This document shows, piece after piece, positions 1 through 8,420 of a stretch of DNA of 64,000 nucleotides. The stretch spans positions 2,242,501 to 2,306,500 of the forward strand of contig NZ_CP102267.1 of assembly GCF_025148125.1 (NCBI RefSeq), written 5' to 3'. The position numbers were made by a program, and so were the translations under genes. The DNA is from Blautia wexlerae DSM 19850. Lineage in GTDB: Bacteria > Bacillota > Clostridia > Lachnospirales > Lachnospiraceae. A model generated the notes under the pieces. It saw only the letters and a list, made by a program, of their open reading frames with translations. It did no database searches and was not told the origin of the DNA. Every line of letters begins with the position of its first letter. Position 1 is the stretch's first letter.

Positions 1-2
1 CT

Positions 3-950
3 ACCGATATTCTTCCGCAGATGCAGGATATGCTCAAAAATGTTTCAGCAGGTATTTTTGATATCCTGATCTTTATGAAGAATTTTCTGATCGGTGCCAT
101 TGTAGCTTTGTATGTACTTGCAGACAAAGAGAAATTTGTTGCCAAAAGCAAAATGATGGTATATGCTATATTGCCTCATAAATGGGCAAATATGCTTATA
201 CGCGTTATGCGTTTTACAGACAAGACTTTTGGTGGTTTCATATACGGAAAACTTCTGGATTCTGCTATTATTGGAATTTTGTGTTATTTTGGAATGTTGC
301 TTTTGGATTTGCCGTATCCAATTCTTATCAGTGTAATTATCGGTGTGACAAATGTCATTCCGTTTTTTGGTCCTTACATCGGAGCCATTCCATGTATTTT
401 GCTTATTTTAGTAGTAGATCCCATAAAAGGTCTGTATTTTGCAATTTTTATCCTGCTTCTTCAGCAGTTTGATGGAAATATCCTTGGTCCGAAAATTCTC
501 GGGGACTCTACCGGACTTTCCAGTTTTATGGTTATTGTTGCCATCATGATCGGGGGCGGTCTCTTTGGGGTTCCGGGAATGATTGCAGGAGTTCCTGTAT
601 TTGCCGTACTTTATGCTCTGATCTGGAGATTGATCAATCATTCTCTTAATGACAAAAAAATGCCGGCAGAAGAGGAGACATATATAAATATTGACTGTCT
701 GGATGAACAGACAGGTGAAGTACTTCCTCTTTGCAAGGAAGAAAAACACAAGGTTTCACCGGAAGAACTGGAAGCGAGAAAAAATAATTTCTTTATGAAA
801 ATATGGAATCCGCTTTCCGGACTGGTCATAACCATATGGAAATATCTCCTGCGGATTTTAAACATAATATGGGGATATATCAAAAAAGCAGGGATTTTCC
901 TGAAGAACAGATATGTTGAATTAAATAATAAACGAGAGAAAAATAAGTAA
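3..950 (+). CDS. AI-2E family transporter, C-terminal part
   Basis: This is the 3' portion of a polytopic membrane protein; the frame is open to the left edge, so the start lies outside the window. The visible part has several hydrophobic helices and the glycine/proline-rich stretch typical of the AI-2E (UPF0118/PerM) exporter family, including GPYIGAIP near residue 120 of the visible part. Members span the membrane about eight times and export small molecules or ions; the substrate here cannot be told. The C-terminal 100 residues are hydrophilic and charged, with another hydrophobic patch near the end, which is longer than in many members. The M23 peptidase gene follows after 39 bp on the same strand and may be co-transcribed. 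Confidence 0.85.
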   Translation, partial: TDILPQMQDMLKNVSAGIFDILIFMKNFLIGAIVALYVLADKEKFVAKSKMMVYAILPHKWANMLIRVMRFTDKTFGGFIYGKLLDSAIIGILCYFGMLLLDLPYPILISVIIGVTNVIPFFGPYIGAIPCILLILVVDPIKGLYFAIFILLLQQFDGNILGPKILGDSTGLSSFMVIVAIMIGGGLFGVPGMIAGVPVFAVLYALIWRLINHSLNDKKMPAEEETYINIDCLDEQTGEVLPLCKEEKHKVSPEELEARKNNFFMKIWNPLSGLVITIWKYLLRILNIIWGYIKKAGIFLKNRYVELNNKREKNK

Positions 951-989
951 ACATTCACAGTTACAAAAAAAACACACACAGGAGTTACT

Positions 990-2543
990 ATGAAGAAAAA
1001 AAAGTTATATTTGACAGCTTTTCTTTTGGTTCTGGCACTGGCTCTGCAGGGTGGAATCTTTTCCGGTTTCTCTGTACCGGTTCAGGCTGCAGCAACTTCC
1101 AAAAAGCAGACAGGATTTGTGAAAAAAAACGGAAGCTGGTACTATTACGATAAGAACGGAAAAAAAGCTACTGGCTGGTACAAAAGTGCTACAGGAAATC
1201 AGTACTATTTCGGAAAGACCGGTGCAGCCAAAGCCGGAATTCTGACCATCAGTGGAAAAAAGTACTGTTTTAATGAAAAAGGTAAAATGCTTACTACCTG
1301 GCAGACAGTAAATGGAAAAACGTATTTCTTTGATGAAAAAAAAGGGTATATGCATACCGGATGGGTTACTACAGCTGCAGGGAATAAATATTATTTCTGG
1401 AATGACGGGGTGATACGATCCGGTTTCCATAAAGTAAATAATGTATATTATTGCTTTAATGAAAAAGGAAAAATGTATAAAAACTGTTTTCGCAAAAGCG
1501 GGAATTCCACCTATTATCTTCAGGCCAATGGCACTATGGCAAAAGGGCGTCTGAAAGTAAAGGGAAGCTGGTATTCCTTTAACAGAAATACCGGTCAGCT
1601 GGTCAGAAGCGGATGGTATAAAGAAACAGACGGTTCTTATTATTATGCAGCTTCAAATGGTAAACTTGTCAAAGGCTTCTATAAACCGGATTCCTATTAT
1701 CGGTATTTCAGGAAATCAGATTGTAAACTGGTTACGGGATGGCAGACGATCAACGGACACAAGTATTATTTTAAGAAAACTAATGGAATCCGTTACGATG
1801 ATATTATTCTGAAATCGTCATCTGGGAAAAGATATTATTTTGAGTCTGACGGAAAACTTGCCAGCAGTAAGTGGATCACGAAAAAAAGTGCTCATTATTA
1901 TGCGAAATCAGATGGGGTGCTGGCCTCTGGATGGCTGACAGTAGACGGAAAGAAATATTATATGAATCCTTCTACATGTGAACGTGAAAGTGGGTGGGTT
2001 ACTGTAGATGGAGAGAAGTATTACCTGAGTTCCTCCACAGGTGCTCTGGTTACAAATCAGTGGATTGATGATAATCATTATGTTGGAGAAGATGGTTCTC
2101 TTATTCCTGACTATCAGAACGGAGTTTCTTTTCGGTGGCCTTTAAGCTCCGGTTATTCCTATATCAGCAGTTATTTTGGAAACAGGGAATCTCCGGGAGG
2201 AATCGGTTCTACCAATCATAAAGGAATTGACATTCCTGCTCCTACAGGAACACCGATTTATGCGGCAGCATCAGGAACCATTGTTGCCATGCTTTCACCG
2301 GCATCGTCAGGCGGTGCCGGATATTATACCAAGATCAATCATGATGGAAAGGGACTTATCACAGAATATATGCACCAGTCTAAATTTAACCCAAATCTGA
2401 GTGTAGGAGATAAGGTCAAAAAAGGTGATATCATCGGATATGTAGGAAGCACCGGGAACAGCACCGGTCCTCATCTTCATTTTGGGGTTATGGTTAATGG
2501 GGTAAATCAGAATCCTCTGAATTATGTGAAGAGACCGTCATAA
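990..2543 (+). CDS. Secreted cell-wall-binding-repeat protein with C-terminal M23 endopeptidase domain
   Basis: A 517-residue exported protein. Residues 1-34 form a signal peptide (KKKK, hydrophobic core, cleavage near VQAAA). Residues about 40-370 are a run of roughly 20-residue aromatic/glycine repeats of the glucan/choline-binding type (units such as GWYK, YYFG, TVNGKTYFF). The last 130 residues are a LytM/M23 domain with the expected zinc ligands: H410 and D414 in the HKGID motif, catalytic H462, and H495/H497 in HLHFG. The domain order suggests a peptidoglycan hydrolase held on the wall by the repeats. An AGGAG ribosome site precedes the ATG. Known for the family: M23 enzymes cut peptide cross-links. 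The repeat ligand is unknown. Confidence 0.9.
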   Translation: MKKKKLYLTAFLLVLALALQGGIFSGFSVPVQAAATSKKQTGFVKKNGSWYYYDKNGKKATGWYKSATGNQYYFGKTGAAKAGILTISGKKYCFNEKGKMLTTWQTVNGKTYFFDEKKGYMHTGWVTTAAGNKYYFWNDGVIRSGFHKVNNVYYCFNEKGKMYKNCFRKSGNSTYYLQANGTMAKGRLKVKGSWYSFNRNTGQLVRSGWYKETDGSYYYAASNGKLVKGFYKPDSYYRYFRKSDCKLVTGWQTINGHKYYFKKTNGIRYDDIILKSSSGKRYYFESDGKLASSKWITKKSAHYYAKSDGVLASGWLTVDGKKYYMNPSTCERESGWVTVDGEKYYLSSSTGALVTNQWIDDNHYVGEDGSLIPDYQNGVSFRWPLSSGYSYISSYFGNRESPGGIGSTNHKGIDIPAPTGTPIYAAASGTIVAMLSPASSGGAGYYTKINHDGKGLITEYMHQSKFNPNLSVGDKVKKGDIIGYVGSTGNSTGPHLHFGVMVNGVNQNPLNYVKRPS

Positions 2544-2551
2544 TTAACCGG

Positions 2552-2568
2552 TTTCAGACACGCTCTAG
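2552..2568. repeat. Solo copy of an IS5-family end
   Basis: These 17 bases equal the right end of the IS5-family element at 38623-39500 together with its CTAG target duplication (TTTCAGACACGCTCTAG). No transposase or second end is nearby, so it is probably a footprint of a lost copy. It lies just past the stop codon of the M23 peptidase gene. Confidence 0.5.
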
Positions 2569-2642
2569 TATATCGTTTCGCAGACAAGCGAGTGGTATAG
2601 TTATTTTCATTTTATAAATATATAAAAAAGGATATATGGTAT

Positions 2643-3068
2643 ATGAAGGAAGAATCAGAAAAAACATACACTTATTACAGAAAAGCGCAATATCATGAAA
2701 CAGACCAGATGGGCATTATCCATCACTCTAATTATGTAAAATGGATGGAAGAGGCCAGGATTGGATATATGAGCCGGATGGGTTTCAGCTATAAGAAAGT
2801 AGAAGAGTTGGGAGTGATCTCCCCTGTTGTGGAAATTTCAGTTGCATATAGAAAGCAGGTTTTCTTCGATGATGAAATCCGGATCCGCGTTGGCATTAAG
2901 CAGTATAATGGAATTTCTCTGGAATTTAATTATGAATTTTTTAATGCGAGCAGAAATGAAATCTGCACAACCGCTTATTCCAGACATTGTTTTCTAAAAG
3001 ATGGGAAACTGATCGCTCTCAAAAAAGAGCTTCCGGAATTGAATCGCATTATTACAGATTGTCTGTAA
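2643..3068 (+). CDS. Acyl-CoA thioesterase, YbgC/4HBT hotdog family
   Basis: A 141-residue single hotdog-fold domain. The N-terminal motif HETDQMGIIHHSNY with a following WMEEAR helix is the 4-hydroxybenzoyl-CoA thioesterase/YbgC signature, and the aspartate of that motif (D21) is the usual catalytic residue. Family members hydrolyse acyl-CoA thioesters in the cytosol; the acyl group cannot be predicted. Length is normal for the family. An AAGGA ribosome site lies upstream of the ATG. It is a single gene between the M23 peptidase and a degraded stretch. Confidence 0.85.
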   Translation: MKEESEKTYTYYRKAQYHETDQMGIIHHSNYVKWMEEARIGYMSRMGFSYKKVEELGVISPVVEISVAYRKQVFFDDEIRIRVGIKQYNGISLEFNYEFFNASRNEICTTAYSRHCFLKDGKLIALKKELPELNRIITDCL

Positions 3069-3099
3069 AACTAATGACTTTGGAAAATCACGTATAGTA

Positions 3100-3264
3100 G
3101 TGATCAAATCCCGGTTGGGACAGCCTATAGCGGCTTTTTCGGGAGATGACGTGTACTGGGAAGTTCCGGAAGACCTTCCCCAAATGACGAAACTTATGGT
3201 TGACGGAAAAGCCTTGTATATACATCGGGCAAACTACCAGATTATTGACAAAAAATTGCTGTAG
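3100..3264 (+). pseudogene. Short coding-like remnant, unidentified
   Basis: From a GTG at 3100 a 54-residue frame reads with normal protein-like composition (for example GDDVYWEVPEDLP and DGKALYIHRAN), and the same frame is open upstream into the end of the thioesterase gene. It has no convincing ribosome site and is too short for a recognised domain. A second coding-like stretch in another frame lies at about 3313-3415 and ends NKWMYWLATIR. Both look like pieces of decayed genes. I do not recognise the family. Confidence 0.3.
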
Positions 3265-3651
3265 AAAGAATTTAAATTGAACGCTAAGTAATTCAATCAA
3301 TGTTTTTGATATGAAGGCAGAAAAAAGTTATTATTTGATAAATACAAACAATTAGCACGCAAAAATAAATCCGGAAACAATAAATGGATGTACTGGTTGG
3401 CAACAATAAGATAACATAAAAACATACGAAAGTAGTATGTTTTTATGTTATCTACATCTATACGACAAACGCGAGTTTTTCATATAGATGTAGGCTGCAG
3501 CTGTCTTTGCGCTGTAATCGTTTATTGACAAAGGCATTTTCTCTGCAATTATTAATCATTATCAACTTTGATGATTTATATGTCTTAAATATTCTCAACA
3601 ATATTCTTAACATTAAGAAGTTATAAAATAATTTTTTTAAGGAGATTTTTT
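3265..3651. other. Intergenic stretch with two adjacent inverted repeats before the recombinase
   Basis: No intact gene. The first inverted repeat has perfect 19-bp arms (3409-3427 and 3435-3453) around a 7-base loop; the second has 9-bp arms (3454-3462 and 3483-3491) around a 20-base loop. Neither is followed by a clear T-run, so they are not ordinary terminators. A TTGACA sequence at about 3525 may be part of a weak promoter, and a strong AAGGAG ribosome site sits just before the recombinase ATG. Confidence 0.5.
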
Positions 3652-4734
3652 ATGGATAAATATATTGATTATTATAATGATAGCAAGAAAGTCACTTACC
3701 ACGAACAGACCGATATTTCAAATATTTTGAAGCTTCGAGCTGTTTTGAAAACACTGCCTGATTTCTGCAAGGATTATTTTCGTGCTATGGATCCGCTTAC
3801 TACTACCAAAACACGAATTTCCTATGCGTATGATATCCGAATCTTTTTTCAGTTTCTCTTGGATGAAAATTCTGCCTTTAAGGACTATTCCATGAAAGAT
3901 TTTACCGTTGATGTTCTGGATCAGCTTAAAGCTATAGATATCGAGGAATATCAGGAATATCTTAAAGTATATAAAAATGGTGATAAAACAGAAACCAATG
4001 GTGAACGTGGCCTGAAAAGAAAAATTTCTGCATTGAGAAGTTTTTATGCATATTATTATAAACATGAATTTATCCAGACGAACCCAACTGTTCTTGTAGA
4101 TGTTCCGAAAACTCATGAAAAAAATATTATACGTCTTGATGCTGATGAAGTTGCCATGTTATTGGATCATATAGAGCACTGCGGTGATGAGCTTACCGGA
4201 CAGAAACGTGTTTATTATGAAAAAACCAAGGAGCGTGATCTTGCCATCGTTACTCTCCTGCTTGGTACCGGGATTCGTGTATCTGAATGTGTAGGACTTG
4301 ATGTTGAAGATGTTGATTTTAAAAATAATGGGATTAAAGTCACCCGAAAAGGTGGAAATGAAATGGTTGTATATTTTGGACATGAGGTAGAAAAAGCTTT
4401 GAAAAAGTACTTAGAAGTTCGTAAGAATATCGTTCCTGTAGCAGGGCATGAACACGCTCTCTTCTACTCTACCCAGCGAAAAAGGATTGGCATCCAGGCT
4501 GTTGAAAATCTGGTAAAAAAATACGCAGGTGCCATTACGACTACAAAAAAAATCACACCACACAAGCTTCGCAGTACTTACGGTACTACTTTGTATCAGG
4601 AAACAGGCGATATTTACCTTGTAGCCGATGTATTAGGTCACAGAGATGTAAACACCACAAAGAAACATTATGCAGCTATGGATGATGCAAGACGTCGTAA
4701 GGCGGCCACAGCGGTGCATTTACGTGAAGATTAA
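3652..4734 (+). CDS. Xer-like site-specific tyrosine recombinase
   Basis: A 360-residue tyrosine recombinase with an N-terminal SAM-like core-binding domain (about residues 30-150) and a C-terminal catalytic domain. All catalytic residues are visible: R209 in GTGIRVSE, K233 in the beta-hairpin, H304 and R307 in HKLR, H330 in LGHRD and nucleophile Y340 in KKHY. Length and architecture resemble single-recombinase XerS/XerA systems, which resolve chromosome dimers, rather than longer Tn916-type integrases. It stands alone with no phage genes. Long inverted repeats lie on both sides. A role in dimer resolution or in a local inversion is inferred, not shown. Confidence 0.8.
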   Translation: MDKYIDYYNDSKKVTYHEQTDISNILKLRAVLKTLPDFCKDYFRAMDPLTTTKTRISYAYDIRIFFQFLLDENSAFKDYSMKDFTVDVLDQLKAIDIEEYQEYLKVYKNGDKTETNGERGLKRKISALRSFYAYYYKHEFIQTNPTVLVDVPKTHEKNIIRLDADEVAMLLDHIEHCGDELTGQKRVYYEKTKERDLAIVTLLLGTGIRVSECVGLDVEDVDFKNNGIKVTRKGGNEMVVYFGHEVEKALKKYLEVRKNIVPVAGHEHALFYSTQRKRIGIQAVENLVKKYAGAITTTKKITPHKLRSTYGTTLYQETGDIYLVADVLGHRDVNTTKKHYAAMDDARRRKAATAVHLRED

Positions 4735-4750
4735 AAACATAAAAAGATAA

Positions 4751-4837
4751 AGTATGAAAAATGACAGATATGTCTTATGTCTGGAGTTTTGTATAGACTC
4801 TTTAAATAACAGACATAAGACATATCTGTCACATACT
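4751..4837 (-). terminator. Long inverted repeat between convergent genes, probable terminator
   Basis: Perfect 22-bp arms (4762-4783 and 4810-4831) around a 26-base loop, with an outer 6-bp pairing (4751-4756 with 4832-4837) separated by five A residues. On the minus strand the hairpin is followed by TTTTT and a further T-rich run, so it fits termination of the leftward gene at 4900-5157. It also lies 17 bases beyond the stop of the rightward recombinase and may serve both. Confidence 0.6.
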
Positions 4838-4899
4838 TGATTCTGTTTGGGTTATGATATGTTTTCCAGAATTCTATTTACTAACTGTTAAAGCTATTT

Positions 4900-5157
4900 T
4901 TATTTATCAAAATCAGTTTCAAATACGCCTTCCGGAGTACGTATTGTCAGTAACCCAAGATTGAATTCATCATCCATTACAGTAATATGATATTCAAAAA
5001 TAACATCATCTTCAACCTTGGAAAGTAAAACGTAAGAGCCATTTTCTTTTCCTTCAATTTGGTCGCAGATATCTCCGTAAACCATTTCACCGGAAATTGC
5101 TCTTGGATATCCTGCATCTTTAATTTTTTGCTCAATTATTCTGTATAATTCTTCCAT
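4900..5157 (-). CDS. Small conserved hypothetical protein
   Basis: An 85-residue acidic cytosolic protein with no signal peptide or membrane segment. I do not recognise a named domain. The N-terminal third looks helical (EELYRIIEQKIKDAG) and the remainder alternates like a beta-sheet. An AGGAG site lies 11 bases before the ATG. It is transcribed leftward, convergent with the recombinase, and lies beyond the terminator of the P-loop gene at 5306-5725, so it probably has its own promoter. Confidence 0.6.
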   Translation of the reverse strand: MEELYRIIEQKIKDAGYPRAISGEMVYGDICDQIEGKENGSYVLLSKVEDDVIFEYHITVMDDEFNLGLLTIRTPEGVFETDFDK

Positions 5158-5218
5158 ATATCTCTCATCTCCTAATATTTATTGTTTTTCCATGATAACA
5201 GGTATGCTTACAAAATGC

Positions 5219-5267
5219 AATAAAAAGGATATCTGCTGAAAATATCTTAACAGGTATCCTTTTTATT
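5219..5267 (-). terminator. Rho-independent terminator after the P-loop gene
   Basis: Perfect 13-bp arms (5219-5231 and 5255-5267) of AATAAAAAGGATA. On the minus strand the downstream arm ends in CCTTTTTATT, giving a U-tract. It lies 40 bases beyond the stop of the leftward gene at 5306. Confidence 0.75.
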
Positions 5268-5305
5268 TATGTTATGTAGTTTTTAGTATTAATAATAAAA
5301 GATGG

Positions 5306-5725
5306 TTATAAAGCTACACTGATCTTACCATGGAGCGCTTCAGGAATCTCTTCTTTGTCTAAAGATACGCTAATTACAAAAGTAACATTAAATTGTTTAC
5401 CAATCTCATCTAACTGTCCCAGAGTACCTGTAATGTCTTTATCTTCCAATTTTGCTACCTTAAGGAAACTGTCAAGATAAATCTGCTCAAGATCGTGATC
5501 CTGAGAAAGGATACCACAGATAAATCCTACAAATTCATCTGCATTCTTAATAGGGAATCCGGATACATCAATAAGACGTACTTTATTGTTGAGTTCATAC
5601 ATATGTTTTGTGCTCTTGTCTAAGTAGACAATACTTCCATTTGCCTCTTTTACCGCACCATTTACCTTATCTAACAGTACTTTTGTTTTGCCCTTGCCTT
5701 TCTTTCCTACAATCAGTTCAACCAT
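5306..5725 (-). CDS. Conserved P-loop protein (often annotated PilT-like)
   Basis: A 139-residue cytosolic protein opening with MVELIVGKKGKGKT, whose residues 7-14 form a Walker A loop. The rest looks like a small P-loop fold with a possible Walker B strand (EQIYLDSF). I chose the ATG at 5725 because an AAGGAGG site sits 8 bases upstream; a GTG at 5746 in the same frame overlaps that site. Such proteins are widespread in Clostridia and are sometimes called twitching motility protein PilT by weak similarity; no pilus genes are nearby, so I would not use that name. Its promoter overlaps the left 62-bp repeat of the adjacent integrated element. Confidence 0.7.
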   Translation of the reverse strand: MVELIVGKKGKGKTKVLLDKVNGAVKEANGSIVYLDKSTKHMYELNNKVRLIDVSGFPIKNADEFVGFICGILSQDHDLEQIYLDSFLKVAKLEDKDITGTLGQLDEIGKQFNVTFVISVSLDKEEIPEALHGKISVAL

Positions 5726-5791
5726 GCTGTTTTCCTCCTTAGACACATATAATATTAATTTAGACTAAAAACTTTAATTAATATGTTTTAT

Positions 5792-5820
5792 ATTATAGTG
5801 CATATTATTCAAAAACACAA
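5792..5820 (-). promoter_or_regulatory. Predicted sigma-A promoter of the P-loop gene, overlapping the left att-like repeat
   Basis: On the minus strand TTGTGT (5815-5820) and TATAAT (5792-5797) are separated by 17 bases. The -35 box lies inside the 62-bp repeat and the -10 box just outside it, so the element sits directly against a working-looking promoter. Confidence 0.55.
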
Positions 5821-5860
5821 GTGGTATTTATATTTTTTTGTGAAATTTTGTTGAAAATAT
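5799..5860 (+). repeat. 62-bp direct repeat, left copy (probable attachment site)
   Basis: Identical over 62 bases to 10740-10801, same orientation. The copies bracket a stretch with a truncated tyrosine integrase and accessory genes, as attL and attR of an integrated element would. The sequence is very AT-rich. Confidence 0.8.
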
Positions 5861-6108
5861 AAAAATTATATGTTTTTACTGGATTTTTGGAGATAATTAT
5901 CACTATGGAATACTTCTGTTTGATTTCAGAACTCTTTGTATTTTCTTATATCTTCTTATATCTTGGTATGTGTTTGGTGTAAAATTGGTGTAATAAAGCT
6001 CTTTTTGACCGTTTCAGAATCAAATTGGTGTAAGCTTATTGTTACAGAACTGTTAATTTTGATGTAAGCTAGCTATTTTTTATCTAAAAATGGTGTAAGA
6101 TTATTACA
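5861..6108. other. Left inner end of the element with arm-like repeats
   Basis: No gene. Holds TTGGTGTAA at 5974-5982, 5985-5993 and 6025-6033, TGGTGTAA at 6091-6098 and a variant TTGATGTAA at about 6059. Spacing is irregular. These are probable integrase arm-binding sites by analogy with Tn916-like elements. Confidence 0.5.
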
Positions 6109-6792
6109 TTACGAAATACGTCTATTATTTAGCTTCTGAATTTCGTTTGTCAAGCGTTCATCTGTAACATGATTATACAATTCCATCGTCATTTTCATAG
6201 AAGCATGACCCATGATATCCTGCAATGTTCTTGGATCAACTCCGGCTTCTGCCATACGAGAGCATGATGTATGTCTCAGGAGATGTGGATGTATATGTGG
6301 TAATGGCTCTATTGTTCCACCAAACTTTTTGATATCAGAATTATAATCATCTACAATACGATTCAGAATACGTCCAATAGTTTGTGTGATAAATGGTTTA
6401 TTTTGCCTGTTAGAAAATACAAAATCCTTATATCCATCTATTTCGATCTCTGTTTTCTTATCCATCTCAATCTGATTTTTCATCTGTTCCATAAGAGCAT
6501 CCCTTGCGGCATTTGATAATGGAACATTACGAACACCAGATTTAGATTTAGGAGTAAGTATTTGATATTGACAAGCATCTTTTCCTACATTGTTGTATTG
6601 TAACTGGTGAGTGATATTTACAAAGCCATGTTCTAAATCTACATCATCCCATGTCAAACCACAAACCTCTCCAACTCTCAGAGCAGTTTCAAGTATAAAT
6701 ACAAACAATGGATAATAATATGCATACTTGCTATTTTTAATGTATGTAAGAAAATTATCCTGCTGCACCATTGTTGATATACTGAACATCAA
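6109..6792 (-). pseudogene. Tyrosine integrase, 5'-truncated
   Basis: The frame encodes the catalytic domain of a Tn916/phage-type integrase: R39 in TALRVGE, a lysine in PKSKSG, H170 and R173 in HLLRH, H196 in MGHAS and nucleophile Y206 in ELYNH. Full-length relatives have about 380-400 residues with an N-terminal arm-binding domain and a SAM-like domain; here only about 215 homologous residues remain. The first possible start is a TTG at 6792 inside the neighbouring gene, with no ribosome site, and the first residues (MMFSISTMV) are an out-of-frame reading of that gene. A deletion has therefore joined the 165-residue gene to the middle of the integrase. Confidence 0.8.
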
Positions 6793-7252
6793 ACTGTGTC
6801 AGATGTTCAATGATTAAACAGTTTTTATACCACACCTTAATATTAAGAACATTCGGCACCATTGTTGACACTCTAAGATCAACTTCATCTATGAGTTGGC
6901 TCTTACACTCTTCTACTTGTTCACTTAAAGGCTTAATTCCAGAATGTGCCAATGACTTATAATATTCGTTAGCTTCATCATAGGTTGAAAATATATCGCA
7001 CAAATTATATGGTGGATAACTTATAGCAAAATCGCAGCATTGATCTCCAACCCAAACGATATATTTGCCTTTATATTTTGTCATTACAACATAAGCAGGT
7101 ATATGATTCTCATTGTACGATGACTCTTCCTCAAAGAATCCATAAACATCACTTTTAATTTCTTCGGTATCTTCCAAATCATCAATATAATCAATGAACT
7201 CTGTAATTTTATCTTCCGTATCTAATCCAATTGTCCGAAATTTTTCATTCAT
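6755..7252 (-). CDS. Element-borne hypothetical protein, possibly fused at its C-terminus
   Basis: A 165-residue acidic protein, no membrane segment or signal. I recognise no family. Its last residues (from about FDVQYINNGAAG) overlap the out-of-frame start of the truncated integrase, so the natural C-terminus was probably lost in the deletion that removed the 5' part of the integrase gene. An AAAGGAG site lies about 12 bases before the ATG. It is 17 bases downstream of the HTH-like gene and on the same strand, so the two are probably co-transcribed. Confidence 0.5.
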   Translation of the reverse strand: MNEKFRTIGLDTEDKITEFIDYIDDLEDTEEIKSDVYGFFEEESSYNENHIPAYVVMTKYKGKYIVWVGDQCCDFAISYPPYNLCDIFSTYDEANEYYKSLAHSGIKPLSEQVEECKSQLIDEVDLRVSTMVPNVLNIKVWYKNCLIIEHLTQFDVQYINNGAAG

Positions 7253-7269
7253 ATGAATTGATTCTCCTT

Positions 7270-7914
7270 TTATCTATCCGCATTGAAATCAACAAAAAAT
7301 ATCTGTCTCTCACATTCATCCTTATATTTCGGATATGTATTAGCAATTTTTTCAAGTACCGCAATTTTAACTTCTGGATAAGCTTCTACTGATCCTACTT
7401 TTCCATCAATACTGCCAAGAAAATTATCATAACTTACCAAATTATGTCTGATATAGTTTACAATCCAACGATTGATAGTTTCTTCATCGGCTGTATAAGC
7501 ATTTTTCATATATGGCTCATCAATCCAATCACCATTTAAAGAACATGGATGACATTGATACCACTCTTGTTTTGCTTTTAGTGCCTTAGTCTTTAATTCT
7601 TCATCCGATAAAACTTTTATAGTAATTGAATCTATAAACAACTGAACACTATGATTCATATTGCTATACTTAGTTTCGACTGCTTTACTTGCTGATTTCT
7701 TACGCTTATTAGCTTTCTCCATAGCATCTTGAAATTCTGATGTTGTCATTACCTGCTTAACGGTATCTTCATCCCACAATCTCATAGGAGCAGCCTTTCT
7801 ATAATGAGGATTCGCTTTCAATACTGGATCTGGAAGAAATTTACTGATTAAACTTTTCGTCCATCCATACTCTTCAATAATTCTTGACTGAGTAATCATT
7901 TTATTATCATTCAT
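7270..7914 (-). CDS. Element-borne protein with N-terminal helix-turn-helix-like segment
   Basis: A 214-residue soluble protein. The first 60 residues (ITQSRIIEEYGWTKSLISK followed by a basic stretch and LWDEDTVKQV) resemble a MerR/excisionase-like DNA-reading head, in which the second part is the wing. Residues 65-85 are lysine-rich, and the rest is mainly helical with no recognisable motif. Known partners are absent, so a regulatory or DNA-binding role is inferred only from the N-terminus. An AAAGGAG site precedes the ATG. Confidence 0.5.
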   Translation of the reverse strand: MNDNKMITQSRIIEEYGWTKSLISKFLPDPVLKANPHYRKAAPMRLWDEDTVKQVMTTSEFQDAMEKANKRKKSASKAVETKYSNMNHSVQLFIDSITIKVLSDEELKTKALKAKQEWYQCHPCSLNGDWIDEPYMKNAYTADEETINRWIVNYIRHNLVSYDNFLGSIDGKVGSVEAYPEVKIAVLEKIANTYPKYKDECERQIFFVDFNADR

Positions 7915-7991
7915 AATACATAGCTCTCCTTTCTCTCAGTGGACAGATGCAACTCCATCCACTGATATTGATATATATTTCTCTGTGTGTC

Positions 7992-8270
7992 TTAAAGTTC
8001 CACTACATATTTACGTGATGGAATCTCAATCTCTTTATCAAGTTTAATTGACTGATTCACAATCATTCTGAGGACTTTGCAAACATACTCTTCGTCACCT
8101 CTGATTTCAGAAGGCTTTATCAGTATCAGATATGGATCAAGTTCATTGGCATGTTTTACAAGAAAATCAGCATATTCTTGTGAAGTAATCGATAAAATGC
8201 TACATAAATTAGTAGAAGATTCTGGACTAATGATGGCTATATTATCAGCGCCATTATACGATTTACCCAA
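7992..8270 (-). pseudogene. Hypothetical protein fragment without a proper start
   Basis: A 92-codon frame with protein-like composition (for example SITSQEYADFLVKHANELDP). Its only upstream start is a TTG without a ribosome site, directly preceded by an in-frame TAA. The same frame continues upstream of that stop with coding-like sequence (SEELLYFSSNNENS), which suggests that a nonsense change split the gene. Family not recognised. Confidence 0.4.
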
Positions 8271-8354
8271 TTATAATAGGCGCAAATTTTTTAAAGAATT
8301 CTCATTATTGCTAGAAAAATATAGCAATTCTTCTGATTATTAAATCTTAATTTT

Positions 8355-8388
8355 GAAAAGCCCCCAGGATTAACTCCCGAGGACTTTC
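8355..8388 (-). terminator. Rho-independent terminator after the toxin-antitoxin operon
   Basis: On the minus strand GAAAGTCCTCGGGA pairs with TCCTGGGGGCTTTTC around a GUUAA loop (about 14 pairs counting G-U, one bulged U), then CTTTTC. It lies 33 bases after the stop of the DUF2442 gene. Confidence 0.7.
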
Positions 8389-8420
8389 ATACTGCTCATA
8401 TTAAATTGTGATCACATTAT

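Noticed and set aside
3454..3491. Candidate dif site for the recombinase
   Set aside because: The arms are 9 bp with a 20-base spacer, unlike the 11-bp arms and 6-8-base spacer of known dif sites; I cannot match it to a known dif sequence.
5306..5725. Calling the P-loop protein PilT
   Set aside because: It is far shorter than PilT, lacks its Asp and His boxes, and has no pilus genes nearby.
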